Shown: piece after piece, positions 1-12,902 of the stretch
Layout: the number at the start of each line of letters is the position of its first letter
Numbering within the stretch: the first letter of the stretch is position 1
Source: Pseudorasbora parva
Taxonomy: Eukaryota; Chordata; Actinopteri; Cypriniformes; Gobionidae
Assembly: GCF_024679245.1 (NCBI RefSeq)
Contig: NC_090173.1
Location: 10,613,428 to 10,677,427, forward strand
Length of the DNA: 64,000 bases
Direction of reading: 5' to 3'
Made by a program: the position numbers and the translations under genes
Notes under the pieces: generated by a model
What the model was told of the DNA's origin: nothing
What the model saw: only the letters and a program-made list of their open reading frames with translations
Databases searched by the model: none

Positions 1-3000
1 ACAAAAACGCACTGCAAATCCTCACAACACATACAAATACAAAAACGCGCTGCAAATCCTCACAACACATGCAAATACAAAAAACGCGCTGCAAATCCTC
101 ACAACACATACAAATACAAAAACACGCTGCAAATCCTCACAACACATACAAATACAAAAACGCACTATAAATCCTCACAACACATACAAATACAAAAACA
201 CGCTGCAAATCCTCACAACACATGCAAATACAAAAACGCGCTGCAAATCCTCACAACACACAAATACAAACACGCGCAGCAAATCCTCACAACACATACA
301 AATACAAAAACGCGCTGCAAATCCTCACAACACATGCAAATACAAAAACGCGCTGCAAATCCTCACAACACATGCAAATACAAAAACGCGCTGCAAATCC
401 TCACAACACATGCAAATACAAAAACGCGCAGCAAATCCTCACAACGCATACAAATACAAAAACGCGCTGCAATTCCTCACAACGCATACAAATACAAAAA
501 CGCGCTGCAAATCCTCACAACGCATACAAATACAAAAACGAGCTGCAAATCCTCACAACGCATACAAATACAAAAACGCACTGCAAATCCTCACAACACA
601 TACAAATACAAAAACGCGCTGCAAATCCTCACAACACATACAAATACAAAAACACGCTGCAAATCCTCACAACACATGCAAATACAAAAACGCGCTGCAA
701 ATCCTCACAACACATACAAATACAAAAAGGCGCTGCAAATCCTCACAACACATACAAATACAAAAAGGCGCTGCAAATCCTCAAAACACATACAAATACA
801 AAAAGGCGCTGCAAATCCTCACAAAACATACAAATACAAAAAGGTGCTGCAAATCCTCACAACACATACAAATACAAAAAGGCGCTGCAAATCCTCACAA
901 CACATACAAATACAAAAACGCACTGCAAATCCTCACAACACATTCAAATACAAAAAGGTGCTGCAAATCCTCACAACACATACAAATACAAAAAGGCGCT
1001 GCAAATCCTCACAACACATACAAATACAAAAACGCGCTGCAAATCCTCACAACACATACAAATACAAAAACGAGCTGCAAAAGTTCACAACACATACAAA
1101 TACAAAAACGCGGTGCAAATCCTCACAACACATGCAAATACAAAAACGCGCTGCAAATCCTCACAACACATACAAATACAAAAACGCGCTGCAAATCCTC
1201 ACAACACATGCAAATACAAAAACGCGCTGCAAATCCTCACAACACATGCAAATACAAAAACGCGCTGCAAATCCTCACAACACATGCAAATACAAAAACG
1301 CGCTGCAAATCCTCACAACACATGCAAATACAAAAACGCGCTGCAAATCCTCACAACACATGCAAATACAAAAACGCGCTGCAAATCCTCACAACACATA
1401 CAAATACAAAAACGCGCAGCAAAAGTTCACAACACATACAAATACAAAAACGCGCTGCAAATCCTCACAACACATACAAATACAAAAACGCGCTGCAAAT
1501 CCTCACAACACATGCAAATACAAAAACGCGCTGCAAATCCTCACAACACATGCAAATACAAAAACGCGCAGCAAATCCTCACAACACATACAAATACAAA
1601 AACGCGCAGCAAAAGTTCACAACACATACAAATACAAAAACGCGCTGCAAATCCTCACAACACATACAAATACAAAAACGCGCTGCAAATCCCCACAACA
1701 CATACAAATACAAAAACGCGCTGCAAAACCTCACAACACATACAAATACAAAAACGCGCTGCAAATCCTCACAACACATACAAATACAAAAACGCGCTGC
1801 AAATCCCCACAACACATGCAAATACAAAAACGCGCTGCAAATCCCCACAACACATGCAAATACAAAAACGCGCTGCAAATCCTCACAACACATACAAATA
1901 CAAAAACGCGCTGCAAATCCTCACAACACATACAAATACAAAAACGCGCTGCAAATCCTCACAACACATACAAATACAAAAAACGTGCTCCAAATCCTCA
2001 CAACACATACAAATACAAAAACGAGCTGCAAATGTTCACAACACATACAAATACAAAAACGCGCTGCAAATCCTCACATACAAATACAAAAACGCGCTGC
2101 AAATCCTGACAACACATGCAAATATAAAAACGAGCTGCAAAAGTTCACAACACATACAAAAACACGCTGCAAATCCTCACGACACATACAAATACAAAAC
2201 CGCGCTGCAAATCCTCACAACACATACAAATACAAAAACGCGCTGCAAATCCTCACGACACATACAAATACAAAAATGCGCTGCAAAAGTTCACGACACA
2301 TACAAATACAAAAACGCGCTGCAAAAGTTCACGACACATACAAATACAAAAACACGCTGCAAATCCTCACAACACATACAAATACAAAAACGCGGTGCAA
2401 ATCCTCACAACCCATACAAATACAAAAACGCGCTGCAAATCCTCACAACACATACAAATATAAAAATGCGCTGCAAAAGTTCACAACACAAATACAAAAA
2501 TGCGCTGCAAATCCTCACGACACATACAAATATAAAAACGAGCTGCAAAAGTTCACAACACATACAATTACAAAAACACGCTGCAAATCCTCACAACACA
2601 TGCAAATATAAAAACGAGCTGCAAAAGTTCACAACACATACAAATACAAAAACACGCTGCAAATCCTCACGACACATACAAATACAAAACCGCGCTGCAA
2701 ATCCTCACAACACATACAAATACAAAAAGGCGCTGCAAATCCTCACAACACATACAAATACAAAAAGGTGCTGCAAATCCTCACAACACATACAAATACA
2801 AAAAGGCGCTGCAAATCCTCACAACACATACAAATACAAAAAGGCGCTGCAAATCCTCAAAACACATACAAATACAAAAAGGCGCTGCAAATCCTCACAA
2901 AACATACAAATACAAAAAGGTGCTGCAAATCCTCACAACACATACAAATACAAAAACGCGCTGCAAATCCTCACAACACATACAAATACAAAAAGGCGCT

Positions 3001-6000
3001 GCAAATCCTCACAACACATACAAATACAAAAAGGCGCTGCAAATCCTCAAAACACATACAAATACAAAAAGGCGCTGCAAATCCTCACAAAACATACAAA
3101 TACAAAAAGGTGCTGCAAATCCTCACAACACATACAAATACAAAAAGGCGCTGCAAATCCTCACAACACATACAAATACAAAAACGCACTGCAAATCCTC
3201 ACAACACATTCAAATACAAAAAGGTGCTGCAAATCCTCACAACACATACAAATACAAAAAGGCGCTGCAAATCCTCACAACACATAGAAATACAAAAATG
3301 CGCTGCAAATCCTCACAACACATAGAAATACAAAAATGCGCTGCAAAAGTTCACAACACATACAAATACAAAAACGTGCTGCAAATCCTCACGACACATA
3401 CAAATACAAAAAGGCGCTGCAAATCCTCACAACACATACAAATACAAAAACGCACTGCAAATCCTCACAACGCATTCAAATACAAAAAGGCGCTGCAAAT
3501 CCTCACAACACATAGAAATACAAAAATGCGCTGCAAATCCTCACAACACATAGAAATACAAAAATGCGCTGCAAAAGTTCACAACACATACAAATACAAA
3601 AACGTGCTGCAAATCCTCACGACACATACAAATACAAAAACGCGCTGCAAATCCTCACAACGCACACAAATACAAAAACACGCTGCAAATCCTCACAACA
3701 CATACAAATACAAAAACGAGCTGCAAAAGTTCACAACACATACAAATACAAAAACGCGGTGCAAATCCTCACAACACATGCAAATACAAAAACGCGCTGC
3801 AAATCCTCACAACACATACAAATACAAAAACGCGCTGCAAATCCTCACAACACATGCAAATACAAAAACGCGCTGCAAATCCTCACAACACATGCAAATA
3901 CAAAAACGCGCTGCAAATCCTCACAACACATGCAAATACAAAAACGCGCTGCAAATCCTCACAACACATGCAAATACAAAAACGCGCTGCAAATCCTCAC
4001 AACACATGCAAATACAAAAACGCGCTGCAAATCCTCACAACACATGCAAATACAAAAACGCGCTGCAAATCCTCACAACACATACAAATACAAAAACGCG
4101 CAGCAAAAGTTCACAACACATACAAATACAAAAACGCGCTGCAAATCCTCACAACACATACAAATACAAAAACGCGCTGCAAATCCTCACAACACATGCA
4201 AATACAAAAACGCGCTGCAAATCCTCACAACACATGCAAATACAAAAACGCGCAGCAAATCCTCACAACACATACAAATACAAAAACGCGCAGCAAAAGT
4301 TCACAACACATACAAATACAAAAACGCGCTGCAAATCCTCACAACACATACAAATACAAAAACGCGCTGCAAATCCCCACAACACATACAAATACAAAAA
4401 CGCGCTGCAAAACCTCACAACACATACAAATACAAAAACGCGCTGCAAATCCTCACAACACATACAAATACAAAAACGCGCTGCAAATCCCCACAACACA
4501 TGCAAATACAAAAACGCGCTGCAAATCCCCACAACACATGCAAATACAAAAACGCGCTGCAAATCCTCACAACACATACAAATACAAAAACGCGCTGCAA
4601 ATCCTCAAAACACATACAAATACAAAAACGCGCTGCAAATCCTCACAACACATACAAATACAAAAACGCGCTGCAAATCCTCACAACACATACAAATACA
4701 AAAAACGTGCTCCAAATCCTCACAACACATACAAATACAAAAACGAGCTGCAAATGTTCACAACACATACAAATACAAAAACGCGCTGCAAATCCTCACA
4801 TACAAATACAAAAACGCGATGCAAATCCTGACAACACATGCAAATATAAAAACGAGCTGCAAAAGTTCACAACACATACAAATACAAAAACACGCTGCAA
4901 ATCCTCACGACACATACAAATACAAAACCGCGCTGCAAATCCTCACAACACATACAAATACAAAAATGCGCTACAAATCCTCACAACACATACAAATACA
5001 AAAAGGCGCTGCAAATCCTAACAACACTTACAAATACAAAAAGGCGCTGCAAATCCTCACGACACATACAAATACAAAAAGGCGCTGCAAATCCTCACAA
5101 CACATACAAATACAAAAAGGCGCTGCAAATCCTCACAACACATACAAATACAAAAAGGCGCTGCAAATCCTCACAACACATACAAATACAAAAAGGCGCT
5201 GCAAATCCTCACAACACATACAAATACAAAAAGGCGCTGCAAATCCTAACAACACATACAAATACAAAAAGGCGCTGCAAATCCTCACAACACATACAAA
5301 TACAAAAAGGCGCTGCAAATCCTCACAACACATACAAATACAAAAACTTACTGCAAATCCTCACAACACATACAAATACAAAAACACGCTGCAAATCCTC
5401 ACAACACATACAAATACAAAAACGCACTGCAAATCCTCACAACACATACAAATACAAAAACGAGCTGCAAATCCTCACAACACATGCAAATACAAAAACA
5501 CGCTGCAAATCCTCACAACACATACAAATACAAAAACACGCTGCAAATCCTCACAACACATACAAATACAAAAACACGCTGCAAATCCTCACAACACATA
5601 CAAATACAAAAACACGCTGCAAATCCTCACAACACATACAAATACAGAAACGCGCTGCAAATCCTCACAACACATACAAATACAAAAACGCACTATAAAT
5701 CCTCACAACACATACAAATACAAAAACACACTGCAAATCCTCACAACACATGCAAATACAAAAAACGCGCTGCAAATCCTCACAACACATACAAATACAA
5801 AAAACGCGCTATAAATCCTCACAACACATACAAAAACGCGCTGCAAATCCTCACAACACATACAAATACAAAAACACGGTGCAAATCCTCACAACACATA
5901 CAAATACAAAAACACTCTGCAAATCCTCACAACACATACAAATACAAAAACGCACTGCAAATCCTCACAACACATACAAATACAAAAACACACTGCAAAT

Positions 6001-6534
6001 CCTCACAACACATACAAATACAAAAACACACTGCAAATCCTCACAACACATGCAAATACAAAAAACGCGCTGCAAATCCTCACAACACATACAAATACAA
6101 AAACCGCGCTATAAATCCTCACAACACATAAATACAAAAACGCGCTGCAAATCCTCACAACACATACAAATACAAAAACACGCTGCAAATCCCCACAACA
6201 CATACAAATACAAAAACACGGTGCAAATCCTCAAAACACATACAAATACAAAAACGCGCTGCAAATCCTCACAACACATACAAATACAAAAACACGCTGC
6301 AAATCCCCACAACACATACAAATACAAAAACACGGTGCAAATCCTCAAAACACATACAAATACAAAAACACGCTGCAAATCCTCACAACACATACAAATA
6401 CATAAACGCGCTGCAAATCCTCACAACACATACAAATACAAAAACGCGCTGCAAATCCCCACAACACATGCAAATACAAAAACGCGCTGCAAATCCTCAC
6501 AACACATACAAATACAAAAACGCGCTGCAAATTA
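1..6534 (+). repeat. 38-bp minisatellite array, about 170 units
   Basis: Tandem array of a 38-bp unit, running off the left window edge. The core reads acaaatacaaaaacgcgctg followed by caaatcctcacaacacat. Variants recur in blocks: ggcgctg for cgcgctg, aagttc for atcctc, gcaaat for acaaat. The + strand is A/C-rich and very poor in G and T. Because 38 is not a multiple of 3, three units make a 38-residue pseudo-protein period, so long stop-free frames arise on both strands. These have no gene-like features and I do not call them coding. Large internal duplications exist: the block near 1579-1893 recurs at 4263-4577. The array decays at about 6532 into unique sequence. Confidence 0.97.
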
Positions 6535-6632
6535 CAGACCACAACGGAAATGTTTTAAGGGGACTCCTTTGAGTGACGAACCCCTACTGGGGCCTGCTTA
6601 TTGTTTACTCGCCTGTCACCAGTGTTGTTGTC

Positions 6633-6890
6633 ACTGACCTGAAAGGTACGTTTTTTGTTTTGTTTGTTTAAACATCCGGAACGTATGATTGCCTGGTCTT
6701 TTTTATACAGTGTAACATTATATTTAGGCCAACAATATCCAAACGACTAAGCAATTATACCATCATGATATAAAAGTAAACAAAACAAAAAAAACTCACC
6801 TTTCAGGTCAGTTTTTGTATTTGTATGTGTTGTGATGATTTGCAGCGCGTTTTTGTATTTGTATGTGTTGTGAGGATTTGCAGTGCACGT
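6633..6890. repeat. Inverted-repeat hairpin with antisense 38-bp units
   Basis: Positions 6633-6665 (actgacctgaaaggt, then a T/G-rich stretch) are repeated in inverse orientation at 6778-6812, separated by about 110 bases. Directly after the right arm, from 6813 to about 6887, lie roughly two copies of the 38-bp minisatellite unit in reverse complement. The array and its antisense copies therefore face each other across a stem. This looks like the centre of a foldback or inverted-repeat element in which one arm has expanded. The outer ends are not identifiable, the left one being outside the window. Confidence 0.75.
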
Positions 6891-8583
6891 GTTGTCAAAC
6901 GGATGAAGATGTTTTCTTTATTTGCTGGTGCTTTCTTAATTTGCAACGTGTTGAGCTGTCTCATATCCTTATACTGAAAGTCACTAAAAAAACCACAGGA
7001 CCAATAAGTTCAAACCTAATAGCCTATTACAACGCTCTGTAAAAGTTTGGTGTCTACAGAGGTGTCAAGTAACAAAGTACAAATACTTTGTTACCTTACT
7101 TAAGTAGAAATTTTGGGTATCTATACTTTACTGGAGTAATTATTTTTCAGCTTACTTTTTACTTCTACTCCTTACATTTTCACGCAATTATCTGTACTTT
7201 CTACTCCTTACTTTTTAAAAATAGCCTCATTACTCCTCTTTCATTTCAGTTCGTTTAAAAAAAAAAAAAAAAACTATGCTGATGAATCGTGTCACCCGGA
7301 TAGTGTGAATTTGATTGTGGTTGGATGAAAAGTGTAAACATATACCATTCCAACACCCTATTGGTTACTACGCGATCCATCGAGCTTGCACATGATTCAA
7401 AGTACAAATCACACAGAGTGTTGCCAGATTGGGCGGGTTCCAGCAGACAAGCTCACACTTTCAGCCAATCAGCGATCAGCAGGCAGACGTGCCCATTCAT
7501 GACAGCCAGGTTTTTAGCACGATAGCTCATCGTTGCTGTATATTCAAGTGATCGCTATGCTAAAGCGGCATACATAAGCTGTTTCTATAGTAAGGAGTGG
7601 TAGAGTGGAACCAACTCTAAAACGTGGATTACACCTGTGACTCGAAGACTCTATAAATATAGCTAATCATGATTCCTGTCCATCATAATATACACACTCA
7701 GGACATCTGCAACCAGCAACCCCAACAGCTGCTGAAAGAGGTTTGAATCAATGATGAATCAGTTTTGACTGGACGAAGTGCACGTTCTATGAACTTCACA
7801 AGTGTACTGTAGTTTTGTCAGAGCAAAGCTAAGCGCATTGTTATTTTTTTGTTGGCGGATTATTGTACAGTATCAATGAATTCCGCATTTTGGCAGTGGT
7901 GTGTTATTAATGTGTGAAATGCCTGTTAATTACGTGCTTTTTCCAATCTCGTATATTGCGCACTGTTTGCACTTAAAGTGGCTTATTCAATAAAACTAAT
8001 CACATTATTTTGTCAGTTAAAGTTTTGGCCGGTTTTTGTTTTGTTTTTTGGAGTGGGTGGGTTTTGGTGAGCTTTGAGCCCTGCACAGGCCTCAATTCCT
8101 GGCCCTAGCCCGGCCCGAGTCCGACTGGAGCTAGTGTTTAGTTTCTTTTTTGAATCATCCTTATGACACACTGCTGCAGTCATTTAAATAGTTCAGCTTT
8201 GTTTTTTAATGTCAAAGTAGTTAAATTTTGTTAAGTTAATTTAGAAAAATGTTTGGATAATTTTTGTTTGTTTGTTAAATTTAAGTTTTTATTTTTTTTA
8301 AAGTGGTCAGCGGCCGACAGGGAGTTAACGGCGCTCGCAAACTAAACATGCTACACAATCTAAACAAATAATAATAAAAAAGGTTGTCTTACCTTACACC
8401 TCTGCGCGAAATGAATAGCTATAAATCGATGCGCGAGTTCACATCAACGAAAGCAACAGATATCAGCTGCATTTTATTCATCATCAGCTCATTTCAAGAT
8501 CAAAGACTGCAATATAAGAAAAAGCGAGCCAAGCACTGGAAAGATAATTTAGTCTCATTCATTTTATTGAAAATAATTATGGA

Positions 8584-8703
8584 TGCGTCTCAATCAGATC
8601 CCTAGTTCAGTAGTCAGGGTACTGATCAGGGATCAGCCCATTGACTTGTGTCCTGATCAGTGCCCTGACTACCAAACTAGGGATCGAGCTGATTCGAGAC
8701 GCA
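8584..8703. repeat. 120-bp imperfect palindrome (hairpin MITE)
   Basis: The left arm (gcgtctcaatcagatcccta and on) and the right arm (ending ctgattcgagacgc) are reverse complements over about 50 bases with a few mismatches. A loop of about 20 bases lies near 8635-8655. It lies inside the hAT element. It is probably a tiny foldback MITE, but no clear target duplication was found. Confidence 0.6.
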
Positions 8704-8727
8704 CGCCATGTGTTTTTGAGCATCTAA

Positions 8728-9453
8728 AGCCCTATTCGGACAGGATTAGATTAACATGGGGACGTGGGGGTAAAGTAATTATTACCAGAGGTTCTCGGTG
8801 ATTTTAGTCCCGTCCGAATGTGCCATCTCGGTAATCATTACGGAGAATGTCAGTAAAGATTACCGAGACTTTTACCTTCTGTAAAAAGGTCCGGAAAAAT
8901 TACCTCAGGTAATACTAATCCCGTTCGAATAGACCTGCTGTAAAAATGTATGGTAAAATTCCGTCATTTCCTGTTTAAAAGTTAAAAAAAGAGCACTTTT
9001 TGCGACCATGGAGGCGCTTGAAGCATTCAGTTGCGTTGTAGGTGGTGGGACAAATCTGTGGAAAATGTCCAGTATTTTCCGCATATCATTTAAAGCAAAA
9101 AGAAGATCAAAAGCACTTATTAGAGGAACACATTTTAGCTCTAGGAAAGTGTCTATTACCAACATAATCCAATCATAATCGTTAGACTGGACCTAACTGT
9201 TTATTAAAACACATATATATTGGAGACGGAGTTCAGACTGGCGCTCAGGTTGTGTTTGCTCACGTTATAACGGTAACGTCATACGCACATGACGTCAAGG
9301 AGGTGCGTAAAGCGAGTTACTCCTCCCACTTCTGCTAGTTTTACTGAGATGTCTTATCCCGTGCGAATTGGCCATTAATATTACAGACGTCCTGAGGTAA
9401 AATGACTTTACCCCCATGTCCCCATGTTAAACTAATCCAGTCCGAATAGGGCT
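8728..9453. mobile_element. Harbinger-like MITE, TSD TAA
   Basis: Terminal inverted repeats of about 50 bases: agccctattcgga at the left and tccgaatagggct at the right, continuing inwards with attagattaacatggggacg matched by its complement. The element is 726 bp and is flanked by TAA at 8725-8727 and 9454-9456. A three-base TWA duplication is the hallmark of PIF/Harbinger elements. No protein frame is recognisable, so it is non-autonomous. It is nested in the hAT copy and is therefore younger. Confidence 0.8.
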
Positions 9454-10249
9454 TAAGACCTTGTTTCACTATGGCTGTTTGCGTGTTGGCTTGCTTTAGC
9501 CTAGGCTACTCATTCATTTTCAATGGGTCTATATGCGACTGAAACAGGTAGTCTAGTGCATCCCAATTTTTCAACATTAACATTTTAATATAACATTATA
9601 GTCAGTATGGCCTTTAGAAAAATGTTTTTTGATGAGGTGGGGTAGTGCACTATAGGCCCCTGTGGTGTGGCCTAAGCTTTTGTCTTTAATGGCATTTTTC
9701 CCTTACATTACTTTTACTTTTATACTTTAAGTAGTTTTGAAACCAGTACTTTTACACTTTTACTTAAGTAAAAAGCTTGAGTTGATACTTCAACTTCTAC
9801 AGAAGTATTTTAAACCCTAGTATCTATACTTCCACTTGAGTGATGAATGAGAGTACTTTTTGACACCTCTGGCCTAATTCAGAACCACATTCCTGGTTAC
9901 AAAAACTGTGGTAGAAGCTAGACAAAAAATAGCGCAGTAAACATCCTTAGCACTTCATAAAGGCCAGATGGAACTAATTACATTCTCACCTCCTCGTGTT
10001 AGGTAGAGGAGACGAAAAAACTAACAACTCTGCTATAGTTAAATACAAAGTTACAGGGAACTGAAATCTTTACAAAAACAAAAACAAAAAAAAATTCACA
10101 CATTATTAAGAGGAGATATAAACAGCTCTTACCTGTATCCGGTGAGTGGAAGCCTTTACCCAAACTCCTGCCATGATTTTTGGTATTTATTAACAAAAGA
10201 CCATAGCCAGACCGGCAGAACATTCATTTCATCATTATAACCAGCAGCC

Positions 10250-10334
10250 ATCTGTAGCCTAAGACTGGTTTCCCACCGAAAAGCTAAGGGTTGAGCCTGG
10301 TCAGTACCTGAATGGTAGACCTCCTGAGAAAACA
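10250..10334 (+). mobile_element. SINE3-like element, 5S-rRNA-derived head
   Basis: The stretch containing ccgaaaagctaagggttgag and cctggtcagtacctgaatgg, then gtagacctcctgagaaaac, aligns by eye to the 3' two-thirds of 5S rRNA, including its internal control region (ggaagctaagcagggt, tggttagtacttggatggga). It is therefore the pol III head of a 5S-derived SINE, not a functional 5S gene, because the 5' third and 3' end are missing. The body continues at 11568, after an inserted MITE. Confidence 0.75.
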
Positions 10335-10972
10335 ACCCAGACAGCATGGTAACATTGATACAATGTTGAGTTTTGATCCAAGCCATCATTTTGGTTGAGA
10401 TTGACATTTCAATGTTTAAAGTGTGTTGGATCAGCATTGAAACTGTGATGAAAGTCAACAGCACACATGGGTGAAGACAGAGACATTGAGCTAACAGTGA
10501 TTTGTAGTTGATGAGCACAAGCTCATGCAGGTGTGTATCACTAGTAACACTAGTGGGTGTTTCCCAATCAATGAGGTGTTTTCAAACCACGATGGGCCAC
10601 GAAACCACGAAATTCCTTTACCTGGTTTGCTCTAATCCACTGGGAGCATGGTTTAGGAATGGGCCTTCATGAGTTTAACAAGTCTGTTGAAAAGATCTTG
10701 TTGAATCTTGAAAATTGTTGAAAATCATCTATTGTAGTTTGAAATTGAACAGTGATTGGTACTCTCATTTTGGTTTAGCATGTATAGGCTACTTCTCAAT
10801 ACATGACTTCTCTTGTACAATTGACCTTATCTACCTTATTATTTCTGTGTTCCTTTATTTTGTTTGCTTGTTATTTGCATTTGATTTGCATTGATACTGA
10901 CTGTATCAATAAAAGTGATCTAGAATCCACATCACAGTAATATTAATCAAACAATACGTGTTGTCGTGTGTG

Positions 10973-11034
<62 letters not shown>

Positions 11035-11567
11035 GTCTTTTATTAAGCAAATCTGCATTGTGCCCAAGCAAAATTTGTGTGATTTGCGATGATGTTTGTG
11101 ATGATTTTTATGTTAACCAACCAACTTAGCAACAATTACCAAAGATTATTTTTCTTAATTTCAGTGTTGATTCAAAAACAGTTATGTACAATCCATCATA
11201 GTTTCATGTTGATTATAGCATTACCATTCATTTTTATTTCACCATTGATTCAACAGTAACTGAGTGTGTGTGATGCAAGTAATGTTGAAAAAAATATTCT
11301 ATAATGTTCAATCAATGATATTAACATTGATTTATGGTTGCAATCTTAACATTATTTCAAAAGGGATGTTGAAAACATCACTTTGTAATGTTGAATCAAT
11401 ATTATCACCATTTTTTGTGGTCAAAATCTCAGTATTGTTTTAACATTCACTGAGGGTGCAAGAGTGATGCTAAAGCAACATAACTTTGTAACATTTATTC
11501 AATGTAATTGGCGTTGAAGCATCAACACTGGCTCAAAACTGTTTGAATGGTTAAATGCTATCTGGGT
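10335..11567. mobile_element. MITE splitting the SINE, TIR acccagacagca
   Basis: The ends are acccagacagca and tgctatctgggt. The interior is full of short phrases built on 'aacattgattcaat' and 'ttgattcaatattatcacc', so it is internally repetitive and AT-rich. It contains a GT microsatellite. No transposase is visible and the superfamily was not determined. The sequences on either side join into one continuous SINE, which shows this is an insertion. Confidence 0.65.
10966..11034 (+). repeat. (GT)n microsatellite
   Basis: About 34 GT dinucleotides with one TTT interruption. It lies inside the MITE. Confidence 0.97.
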
Positions 11568-12010
11568 AGGGTAGGCTGCTGCTGGTAGAGGTGTTAGTGA
11601 GGCCAGCAGGGGGCACTCACACTTTGGTCTGTGTGGGTCCTAACACCCCAGTATAGTGATGGGGGCACTGTACTGTAACAAGCACCGTCCTTCAGATGAG
11701 ATTTTAAACCGAGGTCCTGACTCTCTGTGGTCTTTAAAAATCTCAGGATGTCCTGAAAAAGAATAGGGGTGTATTCTCGGCATCCTGGCCAAATTTCGCC
11801 ATTGGCCTCTGTCCATCATGGCCTCCTAATCTTCCCCACATACTGATCGGTTTCATCACACTGTCTCCTCTCCACAAATCAGCTGGGGTGTGCTGGGTGT
11901 TCTGGCGCAAAATGGCTGCCGTCGTATCATCCAGGTAGTGCTGCACATTGGTGGTGGTTGAGGAGATTCATTAAAGTGTAAAGTGTATATGTGGTTAACA
12001 CAAGTGTATA
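11568..12010 (+). mobile_element. SINE3-like element, central conserved body and tail
   Basis: Continues the 5S-derived head at 10250-10334. The body includes gaggccagcagggggcactc, gaccgaggtcctgactctctg-like text, ctgtctcctctccacaaatc, and a ctgccgtcgtatcatccagg segment. I recognise these as the central region of a SINE family common in teleosts. The tail is degenerate (aaagtgtaaagtgtatatg). A truncated antisense copy of the same family lies at 44216-44378. Confidence 0.65.
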
Positions 12011-12014
12011 TGTA

Positions 12015-12325
12015 AATCACTTTTAATAACCAGAAGGAAGTATATTTAATAAAATATGTAAAGCAATATTATTGGTCCAGCCCAGGTCCTGATGTTTTCT
12101 TTTAAAAGAGGAGGGGGAAGGCAGAAAGAGAGGGTAGTTGTTAATATAACCCTCAGAGAGGGAGGCAATGTCATCTGCCTCCACCAGACCCAAACCTCCG
12201 GTCATGTTTGTACTGTATTACCTCCCTGAGGTCCTACTTTTTCCGCCTCGATTCACGCCGTCTCTGCATCCTGCTCATTGCCAGAGGTGGTGCATGAGTG
12301 GTGACGCTCTCTCTCTGGTCCTGAC
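12015..12325. other. Unassigned sequence, perhaps more DIRS remnant
   Basis: GC-rich and without an intact frame. It adjoins the antisense DIRS Gag remnant and may be its 3' continuation. I see no independent feature. Confidence 0.3.
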
Positions 12326-12652
12326 TTAGATCCTCAAACCGAGATGGGCCAGGACCACCTGACTGTCTGGGTGCAGGCTCAGACCTAAAGTACCTAAAGT
12401 ACTAAACGAGCCAAGTGCAAACTTCCCGACCACCGCCTCGACGGATGTGCCAAACAGTTGAGAGGAGCAGCAAGGATAAAGGATTTTACTTTCTCCCTGA
12501 TGCTCGCCAAGTTCACCCATAGATGTCTCTCCATCGATCTCCCGACCACGGCAGCAATCTGTGGTGTGGTACAGCTTGGAGACTGCATCAGGAGAAAGAC
12601 CCTGGCCCTGGTTCAAGTCCTTCAGCAGGTCTTCCTGGTAAGCTTGGAGCAC
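12326..12652 (-). pseudogene. DIRS-type retrotransposon Gag (ORF1) remnant
   Basis: In minus-strand order the frames give AYQEDLLKDLNQGQG and LSPDAVSKLYHTTD, then after a frameshift IAAVVGRSMERHLWVNLASI, then after another shift LFGTSVEAVVGKF. The order and wording match the Gag-like ORF1 of fish DIRS elements (typically 'YQEDLL..ATDLAL..AIGRSMAALV..ERHLWLNL'). At least two frameshifts make it non-functional. No reverse transcriptase follows. A DIRS recombinase remnant on the same strand lies at 19066-19500, possibly the same broken element. Confidence 0.7.
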
Positions 12653-12839
12653 TGGGAGTCATCGTATGCAGTGCAGCACCAGCCTGACCTGCTGCCGCAT
12701 TTGCCATGCCATTTCAACGCAATGTCGTTTTCAGTGGTTTAGATGGCAGGGTTGGAGGGTCCGAATCAGGAATCAATACTCTGATTAAAAACCGTTCAAA
12801 TTTTTGTTTTATTCCCTTTCTGGACATGGACAGTACAGT

Positions 12840-12898
12840 GTGCATACTGAAGATGAAACGGAGGTCTTACGGGTGTGGAACCACATTAGGGCGAGTCA
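12840..12898 (+). mobile_element. Cyprinid MITE, right end, part 1 (interrupted)
   Basis: The text gaggtcttacgggtgtggaa then gagtcatta is the familiar right portion of an abundant cyprinid MITE whose terminus reads ttttgggtgaacta. Its continuation, atgacataattttcattttt, is at 14214-14252. The TTAA-flanked element sits exactly between the two parts. Confidence 0.7.
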
Positions 12899-12902
12899 TT
12901 AA

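Larger units (their letters stand above)
7057..9871 (+). mobile_element. hAT-type non-autonomous DNA transposon (copy 1)
   Basis: The element starts with cagaggtgtcaa and ends with its complement ttgacacctctg. Subterminal DNA on both sides is rich in short acttaagtaaa/tacttttac motifs. The same family recurs at 39165-41308 in opposite orientation with a perfect 8-bp target-site duplication, which places it in hAT. No duplication is visible around this copy (left ggtgtcta, right gcctaatt), so flanks have decayed or one end was rearranged. No transposase frame is present. It holds two later insertions, a hairpin at 8584-8703 and a Harbinger-like MITE at 8728-9453. Interior sequence near 8180-8300 is shared with the hAT elements at 35150 and 39165. 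Confidence 0.8.

Noticed and set aside
222..5814. Open frames of up to 1021 codons across the first 6.5 kb
   Set aside because: They are pure translations of the 38-bp tandem repeat. All frames show the same 38-residue period and there is no codon bias, splice logic or non-repeat domain.
1..6534. CRISPR array
   Set aside because: Units are directly adjacent with no unique spacers and the genome is eukaryotic.
10250..10334. Functional 5S rRNA gene
   Set aside because: Only the central and 3' control region is 5S-like. The 5' third and terminator are absent and SINE body follows.
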